The position numbers and the translations under genes are program-made. Shown here in pieces: positions 25,010 through 32,782 of a stretch of DNA of 64,000 bases. Source of the DNA: Miltoncostaea sp050249835 (GTDB taxonomy: Bacteria; Actinomycetota; Thermoleophilia; Miltoncostaeales; Miltoncostaeaceae); NCBI GenBank assembly GCA_050249835.1, contig JBFWPT010000007.1, forward strand, positions 1-64,000, written 5' to 3'. The notes beneath the pieces were generated by a model. That model had not been told where the DNA came from. It made no database searches and was given only the letters and a program-made list of their open reading frames with translations. Position 1 is the stretch's first letter. Every line of letters starts with the position of its first letter.

Positions 25010-25953
25010 CGTTCCAGCAGCCGCTCATGCTGCTCGCCCTGCTCGCCGTCCCGCTCGTCGCAGCCGTCGTGTGGTGGTGGCGCAGGCGGCGGCCCGCCGC
25101 GGGCATCCCGTATCCCGACATCGACGTCATCGCGCGCAGCGACCCGGGCCCGCGCCTGCGGCGCTTCATCCCGCTGACCCTGGCCCTGCTCGCGTTCACC
25201 GGGTTCGCGTTCGCGCTCGCCCGTCCCGAGGTCTACCGCGACGAGCCGCGCGAGCGCGCGACGATCATGCTCGCCATCGACGTCTCCGGCTCCATGGCCG
25301 CGACGGACGTCGAGCCGTTCCGCCTGCGGGCGGCCCAGGACGCCGCCAAGAGGTTCGCGGCGGAGGTGCCGCGCCAGTACCAGGTGGGCCTCGTCTCCTT
25401 CTCCGGCTCCGCGAACCTGCTGGTCGCGCCCACCACCGACCGGGCGGCGCTGACCCGCGCGATCGACGGCCTCATCCCGGACGGCGCGACCGCGGTCGGC
25501 GAGGCGATCGAGACGTCCCTCGACGCGATCCGCTCCACCCAGACCGGGTTCGGCGAGGACGGGAGCCAGACCCTCGAGGCCGCGCGCATCGTGGTGCTCT
25601 CGGACGGCGCCACGACCGTCGGCATCCCGCCGTCCCTGGCCGCGCAGGACGCCCGCGACGCCGGCGTGCCGATCTACACGGTGTCGCTGGGCACGCCCGG
25701 CGGCGTCCTCGACAACGGCCAGCCGGTCCCGCCCGACAACGCGGGCATGGAGGCGATCGCCTCGATCACCGGCGGCGAGGCCTACCAGAGCGAGGACGCC
25801 GAGTCGGTGAGCGACGTCTACGAGCGGCTCGGCTCGTTCATCGGCACCGAGCGCGTGCGCTCCGAGGTCACGTCCTGGCCGATCGCGATCGGCGCCCTCC
25901 TCCTGATCCTCGCCGGGGCGGCCGCCTGGCGGATGAGCCCGCGCCTGTCATGA
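25006..25953 (+). CDS. VWA-domain membrane protein (BatA-like), first copy
   Basis: 315 residues: N-terminal membrane segment (PLMLLALLAVPLVAAVVWWW), second hydrophobic helix (IPLTLALLAFTGFAFALARP), a VWA domain with an intact MIDAS (AIDVSGSMAATDVEP, with DGATAVGEAI), and a C-terminal transmembrane helix. This is the BatA-like layout with the VWA domain between membrane segments. Starts at a GTG overlapping the DUF58 stop and overlaps the next gene by ATGA. Confidence 0.9.
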   Translation: MTFQQPLMLLALLAVPLVAAVVWWWRRRRPAAGIPYPDIDVIARSDPGPRLRRFIPLTLALLAFTGFAFALARPEVYRDEPRERATIMLAIDVSGSMAATDVEPFRLRAAQDAAKRFAAEVPRQYQVGLVSFSGSANLLVAPTTDRAALTRAIDGLIPDGATAVGEAIETSLDAIRSTQTGFGEDGSQTLEAARIVVLSDGATTVGIPPSLAAQDARDAGVPIYTVSLGTPGGVLDNGQPVPPDNAGMEAIASITGGEAYQSEDAESVSDVYERLGSFIGTERVRSEVTSWPIAIGALLLILAGAAAWRMSPRLS

Positions 25954-26924
25954 CGTGGCAGTCGCCAGGGTGGCTCTGGGCCCTCCTCCTGCTCCCCGTC
26001 CTCGCCGCGGGCCTGGTCGCGTGGGCGCGCTCGTCGCGCCGGGCGGCGCAGCGCTGGTCCGACCCGGCCGTGATGGCCGTGGGCCCCGCGCCGCGCACCC
26101 GCCGCCTGCGGACCGCGGCGGCGGTCGTCGCCCTGGTCGCGGTGGGCGCCGGCGCGGTCGCGATGGCCCGCCCGTCCGTCCACGAGACCGGCGAGGAGAC
26201 CCGCTCCAGCGTGATGCTCACCATCGACGTCTCCGAGTCGATGGTGAAGACCGACCTCGAGCCCTCGCGCCTCGCCGCCGCGATCGACGCGGCCGAGCGG
26301 TTCGCCGACGAGGCGCCCGAGTCGACCTCCATCGGGGTGACGACGTTCGCCGACAGCGCGCAGGTGCTGCTCTCGCCGACGCTCGACCGCGGCCGCCTGC
26401 ACGCCGTGCTGGACACGATCACCGAGACGCGCGTGGGCACCGCCCTCGGCGAGGCGGTGACGACCTCGCTGGCGTCCCTCGTGTCGGTGGGCGCCGTGGC
26501 GGACCCGCCGCCCGCGGACCCGTCCGACTCGCCCGGCCGCATACTCGTCCTCACCGACGGCGCCAACTCGATCCTGAAGGCGACGAGCCCGGAGGCCGCC
26601 GCCGAGCGCGCCGCCGCGGCGGGGGTGCCGGTCTACACGATCCTGCTCGGCGACGACCCCGGCCGCCCGGACCAGCCGCTGCCGGAGGAGACCCTGTCGG
26701 CGATGTCGACGCGCACCGGCGGCATCTTCGCCCAGACCACCACGACGCCCGACCTGCAGGCCGTCTTCGGCGACATCGGGTCCATCGTCGCCCCGGTCGA
26801 GCGCCTGCGCGAGCTGACCGTGTGGGTGGCCGCGACCGCGCTCGCGCTGCTCCTGCTGGCGGGGGTCCTGGCCGGGCTCTCGCGGCCCCGCCCGCCCCGG
26901 CTGGGCGCCGCCAGGACGGCCTGA
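25950..26924 (+). CDS. VWA-domain membrane protein (BatA/BatB-like), second copy
   Basis: 324 residues with the same plan as the preceding gene: N-terminal helix WLWALLLLPVLAAGLVAWAR, second helix, VWA domain and C-terminal helix. Its MIDAS reads TIDVSESMVKTDLEP, with Glu where the first copy has Gly, as D-x-S-x-S is still met. Likely a tandem duplication that has diverged. Last gene of the MoxR operon. Confidence 0.88.
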   Translation: MTWQSPGWLWALLLLPVLAAGLVAWARSSRRAAQRWSDPAVMAVGPAPRTRRLRTAAAVVALVAVGAGAVAMARPSVHETGEETRSSVMLTIDVSESMVKTDLEPSRLAAAIDAAERFADEAPESTSIGVTTFADSAQVLLSPTLDRGRLHAVLDTITETRVGTALGEAVTTSLASLVSVGAVADPPPADPSDSPGRILVLTDGANSILKATSPEAAAERAAAAGVPVYTILLGDDPGRPDQPLPEETLSAMSTRTGGIFAQTTTTPDLQAVFGDIGSIVAPVERLRELTVWVAATALALLLLAGVLAGLSRPRPPRLGAARTA

Positions 26925-26926
26925 AA

Positions 26927-26969
26927 CCCGAACTGCAACGTTTCATCCGCAGGTTCCCGTAGGTTCGGG
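26927..26969 (+). promoter_or_regulatory. Inverted and direct repeats upstream of surface-protein operon
   Basis: CCCGAAC (26927-26933) and GTTCGGG (26963-26969) form a 7-base inverted repeat. Between them CCGCAGGTTC is followed directly by CCGTAGGTTC, a 10-base direct repeat; the second copy contains a TAGGTT -10-like box, about 105 bases before the next start codon. It could be the upstream operon's terminator, the next gene's promoter, or both. Confidence 0.35.
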
Positions 26970-27071
26970 CACCCGGGCGGGGGTGACGCAGCGGGCCCTC
27001 CGGGGGAGGGTTCCGGCGTGTGGGGCCGCCCGGTGGCGGTCCGCGGACCGTTCGCGGAAAGGCGAGGCGTG

Positions 27072-28490
27072 ATGAGACGAGGTCCTCTGGGCCGGCTGCG
27101 GGGCATGGCGCTCCTCGCCCTGGTGGTGGGGCTCGCCCTGCCCGCGGTGGCATCGGCGATCGGCATCACGCTCAACCGCGCGCCCGCGCCGCCGCAGGCG
27201 ATCCAGCGCGGGGGCGGCACGCAGCAGGTCGACTTCTCGATCACCTACCAGACGGTCGCGCAGAGCTGGCAGCTGCGCTTCTCCGACCCGGTGGGCAACG
27301 TCGTCCAGTCGGAGACCGCGAACGTCGCCGGCGTCCCGAGCCCGATCAACGCGGCCCGGCAGTTCAGCCCGTCGGCCGCGGCGCCGGTCGGCCGCTACCG
27401 GGCGACGGTGGACTTCTTCTCCACGCCCAGCAACCTGGAGAGCTCGGCCCTCGTCACGTTCGACGTGGCCGACGCGCTCGGCACCCTGCAGCTCGTCAAG
27501 TTCGAGGACCTCAACGGCAACGGCACCCGCGACGCGGGCGAGCCCGGGGTCCCCGGCTGGACCTTCCGGCTGACGAACCCGCAGGGCAACGGCTCGGTCG
27601 CCTCCACGGGCGCGGACGGCCAGGTGACGATCCCGAGCGTCCCCGCCGGCGTGTGGACCGTCGAGGAGGTCGTCGACCCGGCGTGGGTGGCGATCACCCC
27701 GGTGATCGGCCAGGTGACCGTCCCGGTGAACGGCATGGGCACCTTCCTGGCCGGCAACGTGCGGCCCGCCCCGATCAGCGGCGTCGTCTACATCGACGCG
27801 AACCGCAACGGCGTCCGCGACGCCGGCGAGGTCGGCCGCGCGGGCGTGAAGCTGACGCTCACCGGCACGCGCCCCGGCGGCATCACGGTCTCCGCGCGCG
27901 AGGTGCTCTCCGGGGCCGACGGCTCCTACAGCTTCCCCGGCCTGCTCCCCGGCTCGTACGCCGTGGCCGTCGCGGTCCCGGGCGGCCTGACGGCGACCAG
28001 CCCGCGCCAGATCACGGGGATCGGCATCACGTCCGGCACCGGCAGCCCGAACAACAACTTCGGCCTCGCCTCCGGCAGCGGCGGCAGCGCGCAGGGCGGC
28101 CCGACGCCGAACATCGGCATCACCAAGACGGGCCCGGCCACCGCGCGCGCCGGCTCGACCTTCACCTACCGCATCACGGTCCGGAACCGCTCCTCGTTCC
28201 CGGCCACCAACGTCGAGGTGACCGACCTGGTCCCGGTGACGCTCACGCTGGTGCGCATCCCGTCCGGGGCGACCATCCGCAACGGCGTGGTCACCTGGCG
28301 CGTGGGCACCCTGGCGGCCGGCGGCTCCAAGAGCCTCTCGATGCAGGTGCGCGTCAACCCGAACGTCACGGGCACCATCCGCAACACGGCCACCGTGACG
28401 GCCGACAACCTCCCGCCGCGCCGCTCCACGGCGACCACCCGTGTCATCGGCCCGCGGCCGGTGGCCCGCACCGGGGGCGTGACCGGCTGA
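27072..28490 (+). CDS. Secreted surface protein with SdrD-B-type and DUF11 repeats
   Basis: 472 residues with a signal peptide (MRRGPLGRLRGMALLALVVG ... VASA, about 28 residues). After an immunoglobulin-like region come two SdrD-B-type repeats carrying calcium-loop motifs DLNGNGTRDAGEPGVPG (near residue 145) and DANRNGVRDAGEVGRAG (near 245), then a DUF11 domain (NIGITKTGPATARAGSTFTY). The C-terminus ARTGGVTG has no following hydrophobic helix, so it is probably released or held non-covalently rather than sortase-linked. Coupled (TGATG) to an L,D-transpeptidase gene. Confidence 0.85.
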   Translation: MRRGPLGRLRGMALLALVVGLALPAVASAIGITLNRAPAPPQAIQRGGGTQQVDFSITYQTVAQSWQLRFSDPVGNVVQSETANVAGVPSPINAARQFSPSAAAPVGRYRATVDFFSTPSNLESSALVTFDVADALGTLQLVKFEDLNGNGTRDAGEPGVPGWTFRLTNPQGNGSVASTGADGQVTIPSVPAGVWTVEEVVDPAWVAITPVIGQVTVPVNGMGTFLAGNVRPAPISGVVYIDANRNGVRDAGEVGRAGVKLTLTGTRPGGITVSAREVLSGADGSYSFPGLLPGSYAVAVAVPGGLTATSPRQITGIGITSGTGSPNNNFGLASGSGGSAQGGPTPNIGITKTGPATARAGSTFTYRITVRNRSSFPATNVEVTDLVPVTLTLVRIPSGATIRNGVVTWRVGTLAAGGSKSLSMQVRVNPNVTGTIRNTATVTADNLPPRRSTATTRVIGPRPVARTGGVTG

Positions 28491-29305
28491 TGGGTCGCAC
28501 TCCCTCGCGTCCGGCGTCCCGCGTGAGGTGGGGCGCCGGCGCGCTGGCCTCCGGCTGCGCGCTCGCCGTGGCCGCCGTCCTGGCGGGCACCGCCGGCGCC
28601 GGCCCGGCGGCGCCGGGCCCCGGCCCGGGCACCGCGGAGGCGACCGCGCGGACCGCGGCGAACCCGCCCGTGGCGAGCCGCCCGACGACGCGCGAGGCCT
28701 GGACGGCCCGCATCGTCATCCCGGTGCACGCCCGCTCGGCCCCGAAGGCGTCGGCGCGCAAGGTCGCGAAGGTCGACGCAATCGCGCCGTACAACAAGGG
28801 CCCGCACGTCCTGCTGGTGCTCGCGGCGCGCTCCACGAAGAAGGGCGTCTGGTACCGGGTGCTGCTCAACAACCGCCCGAACGACGCGGCCGGGTGGATC
28901 CCGGCGGAGGCCGTCCGGGTGGAGAAGACGCCGTACCGCATCGTGGTCCGCATCGGGGCGCGTTCGATCGAGTTGCTGAAGGGCGGCAAGCGCCTGGGCA
29001 AGTGGACCGTCGCGGTGGGCACGTCGGCGAACCCGACGCCCACCGGCCGGTTCGCGATGTCGGAGATCGTCAAGCAGCCGAACCCGGCGGGCTTCTTCGG
29101 CACCTACATCCTCACGCTGACCGCGCACTCGGAGCACCTGTCGGACTTCGACGGCGGCGACGGGCGCGTGGCCCTGCACGGCACGAACCGGGCGAGCCTG
29201 CTCGGCCAGGCCGTCAGCCACGGCTGCGTGCGCCTGGCGAACGCGGTGGCGACCCGCATCGGCCGCACCGTCCCCGCGGGCGCTCCGGTGGACATCCTCC
29301 CCTAG
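28490..29305 (+). CDS. Secreted L,D-transpeptidase (YkuD domain)
   Basis: 271 residues: signal-like N-terminus (LASGCALAVAAVLAGTAGAG; a Cys here could be a lipobox but the context is weak), an SH3-like region about residues 75-145, and a YkuD catalytic domain about 148-270 with HGTNRASLLGQAVSHGCVRL, giving the His and catalytic Cys of SHGCVR. These enzymes make 3-3 cross-links in peptidoglycan or attach proteins to it. The TGATG coupling to the surface-protein gene raises the idea that it helps anchor that protein (inference). Confidence 0.9.
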   Translation: MGRTPSRPASRVRWGAGALASGCALAVAAVLAGTAGAGPAAPGPGPGTAEATARTAANPPVASRPTTREAWTARIVIPVHARSAPKASARKVAKVDAIAPYNKGPHVLLVLAARSTKKGVWYRVLLNNRPNDAAGWIPAEAVRVEKTPYRIVVRIGARSIELLKGGKRLGKWTVAVGTSANPTPTGRFAMSEIVKQPNPAGFFGTYILTLTAHSEHLSDFDGGDGRVALHGTNRASLLGQAVSHGCVRLANAVATRIGRTVPAGAPVDILP

Positions 29306-29363
29306 GACCCGCGCGGCGGGCGCGGCGCGACCGGCCGGCTTGGCCCGGCCCGGCCGCGCCCCA

Positions 29364-29369
29364 TAGGGT
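29364..29369 (+). promoter_or_regulatory. -10-like TAGGGT for leaderless secreted-protein gene
   Basis: TAGGGT ends 6 bases before the GTG at 29376. TTGGCC (29340-29345), 18 bases upstream, is a plausible -35 element, the best example of a complete promoter of this type in the window. Confidence 0.45.
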
Positions 29370-29375
29370 CGCGCG

Positions 29376-30905
29376 GTGCGCGCGTCGGCCTGGAGAGGGG
29401 CGGCAGGGGCGGCGGCGATGGTCGCCGCGGTCCTGCTGACCGCGCCGGCCGCCTCCGCCGCGGTGCAGGAGGGGTCCCGCAGCGACGCCTCGGGCGACGT
29501 CGCGGTCGCGCCGGCGAGCACCGCCGGACTCGACATCGTCCACCTCTCGGCGCGGCACGACACCGCCGGGACCACCACGGTCTCCGTGCGCCTCGCCGGC
29601 CCGCCGTCGGCGAGTCCCGTGGGGAGGCTGATCGTCTCGGTCGGCACCTCCTCCGGCCTCGACTGCGTGCCGCCCCAGGTGGGCCTCACGACGACGACGA
29701 CGGCGACCACCGCGGAGGCCGCGAGCATCCCCGCCCCGGGCCAGGTTCAATTGATCGCGGCGAGCCGGTCCTTCGATCCCGCCACGAACACGATCACCAT
29801 GACCGCCTCCGGGGCGATCCCGGGCGGCGGCAACGCGCGCTGCGCCTACGCCGTGATGCGCGAGGACACGACGACGAACCCGCGGTCCTACGACGTCACG
29901 GGAGAGGCGACGATGCTGGACGCGACGCCGCCGCCTGCGCCGTCGCCTCCCGCCCCGGCACCTCCCGCGCCCGCCGAGCCCGCCCCGGTGCCCGCGCCCC
30001 CCGCCGGGACGCGGGCGTTCAGGGCCCCGAAGGCGCCTGCCGCGCGGGTGCTGACCACCCCGGGACGGTCGGTGGTCTACGGCATCTGCGGCGTGTCGCT
30101 CTGCCGGGTGGACCCGGTGACGAAGCGGCGGGCCGTGGTGCGCCGGGGGACGAGGAAGGCCCCGGTCACGGGTGTGTCGTCATCCGCCCGCGGGCACGTG
30201 GTGGCGTTCGCCCACCGTGGCTCGGTGTTCCGCGGGGCGCGCGACGGGCGCCGCCCGGTGGCGCTCGGCGACGGCACCTCCCCCGAGGTGCGCGCCGACG
30301 GGGCGGCCGTGGCATGGACGGACCTGCGCACCGTCCCGAACCCGCCGCGGTGTTATCCCAACCTCTCCGGTGGCCCGATCACCTGCGACTACGTGACCGG
30401 CTTCCGGTACGTCAACGACGCGCTCTACCGGTCGCCGGGGGACGCGCGGGCCCGGACGCTGCCGCAGGCCGACGCGTTCGCGTGGTCACGGGGGATGGCC
30501 CTGGTCGTGGAGTCGGACGACGGCTCCCGCGCCACCTATGTCTGCACCGCCGGCGCGGAGGGCGAGTGCGCCGTCCCGGTGGCCCAGAGCGCGACCCAGG
30601 CGCTGTCCCAGCCGTCCGCGTCGCCCGACGGGCGCCGGATCGCGGTGGTCGCGACCCCGATCCCGGCGGAGGGCGCCGACCCCGCCACCAAGGGCGCGAT
30701 CGTCATCCACGACGTGCGCACCGGCAGGCGGAAGGTCCTGACGCGGGGGCGGGCGGACAGCACCCCCGTCTTCTCCCCGGACGGCCGCCGCGTCGCCTTC
30801 AACCGCGACGGCGGCGTCTGGGCCGTCCCGGTCACCGGCGGCCGGGCGCGGCTGATCGCCCCGAGGCTGACGCTCACCGGTCCCAGCTGGAGCCTCGCCC
30901 GCTGA
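29376..30905 (+). CDS. Secreted WD40/PD40 beta-propeller-like protein
   Basis: 509 residues. Signal peptide (GAAGAAAMVAAVLLTAPAAS, about 28 residues), an N-terminal beta-rich domain to about 185, a Pro/Ala linker (PPPAPSPPAPAPPAPAEPAP) at about 188-210, then TolB-like repeats including QPSASPDGRRIAVV and TPVFSPDGRRVAFNRDGGVW. PD40 repeats usually bind partners. The function is unknown. It starts at a GTG in leaderless spacing; its 3' third is overlapped by a minus-strand frame described at 30486. Confidence 0.78.
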   Translation: MRASAWRGAAGAAAMVAAVLLTAPAASAAVQEGSRSDASGDVAVAPASTAGLDIVHLSARHDTAGTTTVSVRLAGPPSASPVGRLIVSVGTSSGLDCVPPQVGLTTTTTATTAEAASIPAPGQVQLIAASRSFDPATNTITMTASGAIPGGGNARCAYAVMREDTTTNPRSYDVTGEATMLDATPPPAPSPPAPAPPAPAEPAPVPAPPAGTRAFRAPKAPAARVLTTPGRSVVYGICGVSLCRVDPVTKRRAVVRRGTRKAPVTGVSSSARGHVVAFAHRGSVFRGARDGRRPVALGDGTSPEVRADGAAVAWTDLRTVPNPPRCYPNLSGGPITCDYVTGFRYVNDALYRSPGDARARTLPQADAFAWSRGMALVVESDDGSRATYVCTAGAEGECAVPVAQSATQALSQPSASPDGRRIAVVATPIPAEGADPATKGAIVIHDVRTGRRKVLTRGRADSTPVFSPDGRRVAFNRDGGVWAVPVTGGRARLIAPRLTLTGPSWSLAR

Positions 30906-31472
30906 ACCCCCCGGGGGCGGGGGCGGGGACGGACCGGCGGGGGGCGAGGACGGCGGGGGCGGCTGCGGCCTGAGCCACCGGCCCTCCCGGAACCACCGCC
31001 GCATCGTCACCACCGACGGCGCCCGCGCCTCACCACGCGCAGCCCTCGCCCGGAGACGCGCGATCACCGAGGCCGGGGACTCCCCCGCCGCCCACGCGGC
31101 CTCCGCCTCCCGCCGCAACTCCGGCCACGCATACGACCCACACAACGGCCGCTCAGGAACAGGCCCCACGATCCGCTTCCGATGCAGGTCCAGCGCCTTG
31201 TGGCGGCGGGCCGTCAAACACCCCGCCCCCGCCCACACATGCATCAACGACACCACCAGATCCCGACCCACCCGCGACACCTGGAACGCCCGGTCCCGGT
31301 GCTCCTGGCACAGCCACACCTTCACCCCGCAGGGAAGATGCAACTCCGCCCGCGGCCCAACGCCGGGGCCGACGCAGATCACACACGGCGGCCGGTTCCC
31401 CAGCCTGGCCCCCTTGTAGAGACTCCTCGCCACCCCCCGAGCGTCACCCAGAGGTGTGTGACGGATCGACAC
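30486..31472 (-). CDS. Unrecognised Cys-rich protein with possible zinc site and Pro-rich tail
   Basis: Up to 328 codons from GTG 31472 (GTG 31433 is an alternative). The first ~160 residues look like true protein: RPPCVICVGPG, HLPCGVKVWLCQEHRDRAFQ (a C-x2-C ... C ... C-x2-H pattern), LVVSLMHVWAGAGCLTARRH, then a helical SPASVIARLRARAARGEAR and VVTMRRWFREGRWLRP, helix-turn-helix-like in feel. A tail of PPPPSSPPAGPSPPPPP follows and the frame continues 420 bases antisense to the propeller gene before a stop. The 5' part has different base texture (frequent CAC/ACA) from its neighbours, perhaps a transferred gene. Family not recognised; the true 3' end is uncertain. Confidence 0.5.
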   Translation of the reverse strand: MSIRHTPLGDARGVARSLYKGARLGNRPPCVICVGPGVGPRAELHLPCGVKVWLCQEHRDRAFQVSRVGRDLVVSLMHVWAGAGCLTARRHKALDLHRKRIVGPVPERPLCGSYAWPELRREAEAAWAAGESPASVIARLRARAARGEARAPSVVTMRRWFREGRWLRPQPPPPSSPPAGPSPPPPPGGSAGEAPAGTGERQPRGDQPRPAAGDRDGPDAAVAVEGDAAAVRGEDGGAVRPPPRQDLPPAGAHVVDDDRALGGGVGALRRDRGRDHRDPAPVGRRGRLGQRLGRALGHRDGALALRAGGADIGGAGAVVRLHDQGHPP

Positions 31473-31530
31473 CGAGGCGTCACGGGACTGTGACGGCCGT
31501 GTGCCGTGTCCCTCGCGATTGATCGCAGGC

Positions 31531-31567
31531 CCTGCGACCAAGTGATCGTCGACCCCAACCGGGGAGG
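31531..31567 (+). repeat. Palindromic repeat, copy C (downstream of glcF)
   Basis: Core CAAGTGATCGTCGA followed by a C-rich spacer and AACCGG.GAGG. It matches copy B inside glcE over 14 consecutive bases plus the AACCGG end, but one arm of the palindrome is degraded (CGACCA for CGATCA). Lies 10-46 bases beyond the glcF stop, in the only gene-free gap here. Confidence 0.5.
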
Positions 31568-31576
31568 CGGGCGGGA

Positions 31577-32782
31577 TCAGTCCGGGGAGAGGAGCTCCGC
31601 GGGGTGGGCGACCCGGACGTCGGCGCCGATCTCGCGGAGGCCGGCGGCGATCTGGATGGCGCAGCCCGAGTTCGCGACCGCCACCACGGGGGCGCCGGTG
31701 GCGGCGATCGCCTCGGCCTTCTGCCTCCGCAGCTCCCCGGACATCTCGGGCTGGAGGACGCTGTAGAGCCCGGCGGCGCCGCAGCAGCGGCCGCCGTCGC
31801 CCAGGTCCACGCAGTCGGCGCCGGCGTCGCGGAGCATCGCCCGCGGCTCGATCCGCTGGGCGTGGAGGTGGTGGCAGCAGTCGTGGACCGCGACGGTGCC
31901 GAGGGCGCGGTCGCGGGGCGGCGGGGTGAGCTCGATCAGGTCGCGCGTCATGTGGGCGACCCGCTCCGCGCGCTCCGCCCAGCCGGGCTCGCCGACGAGG
32001 AGCTCGCCGTAGGTCTTCACGTGAGCGGAGCAGCCGGACCCGTTCACGACGACGACCTCGCCGGACTCCATCTCCCGGATCCGCTGCTTCGCGAGCTTGC
32101 GGGCCGTGGCGGGCTGGCCGTAGTGCATCGCCAGGGCGCCGCAGCACCCGCCGGCCCTGGTCCGCTCGGCCCGGTAGCCGGCGTCGGCCACCACACGCAT
32201 CGTCGCGCGCTGGACCGGCCGGAACGCCACGTCCATCACGCATCCGGAGAGGACCTTCGCGACGGGGCCGTTGCCGAGGGTCGCCGGGATCGGCGTGCGG
32301 AGCTCGGTGATCGATGCCGGCGGGGTGGACGTGCGCTGCGCGGCGGGGGCGAGGCGGTCGAGGCGCAGGGCGCGCGCCACCGCGAGGGCCCAGCCGGCGG
32401 CGAACACCAGGCGCGGCCGCGGCAGCAGGCCGGTCAGGGCGACCTTCCGGACGCCCCGGGCGGGGGCCGGGCGGGTCGGCTCGGCCTGGGCGCGGGCCCC
32501 CTCGATCATGCGCCCGAACGGCACGCCGCTGGGGCACGCCGCCTCGCAGGCGCGGCAGGCGAGGCACTCGTCCATCATCGTCGTGAAGGACGCGTCCACC
32601 TCGGCGAGGCCCTCCTCCACCGCCCGCATCGCGGCGATCCGGCCGCGCGGTGACGCCGTCTCGCGCCCGGTGAGGCGGAACGTGGGGCAGTGCGGCAGGC
32701 AGAGCCCGCACGACACGCACTTCACCACGTCCTCCTCGGCCGGCGCGAGACGCGCCGGGTCCCATCCGGGTCTCGGTGTCAC
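31577..32782 (-). CDS. glcF: Glycolate/lactate oxidase iron-sulfur subunit
   Basis: 401 residues with two 4Fe-4S ferredoxin-type clusters (CVSCGLCLPHCPTF near residue 22 and CLACRACEAACPSG near 73) and two CCG domains (AGGCCGALAMHYG and DGGRCCGAAGLY with upstream VHDCCHH). It passes electrons from the flavin subunits to quinone at the membrane. The GTG at 32782 overlaps the glcE stop (GTGA). Substrate may be glycolate, D-lactate or another 2-hydroxy acid. Confidence 0.9.
   Translation of the reverse strand: MTPRPGWDPARLAPAEEDVVKCVSCGLCLPHCPTFRLTGRETASPRGRIAAMRAVEEGLAEVDASFTTMMDECLACRACEAACPSGVPFGRMIEGARAQAEPTRPAPARGVRKVALTGLLPRPRLVFAAGWALAVARALRLDRLAPAAQRTSTPPASITELRTPIPATLGNGPVAKVLSGCVMDVAFRPVQRATMRVVADAGYRAERTRAGGCCGALAMHYGQPATARKLAKQRIREMESGEVVVVNGSGCSAHVKTYGELLVGEPGWAERAERVAHMTRDLIELTPPPRDRALGTVAVHDCCHHLHAQRIEPRAMLRDAGADCVDLGDGGRCCGAAGLYSVLQPEMSGELRRQKAEAIAATGAPVVAVANSGCAIQIAAGLREIGADVRVAHPAELLSPD

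Noticed and set aside
28460..28490. Possible sortase signal ARTGG at the end of the surface protein
   Set aside because: No hydrophobic helix or basic tail follows; the protein ends four residues later.
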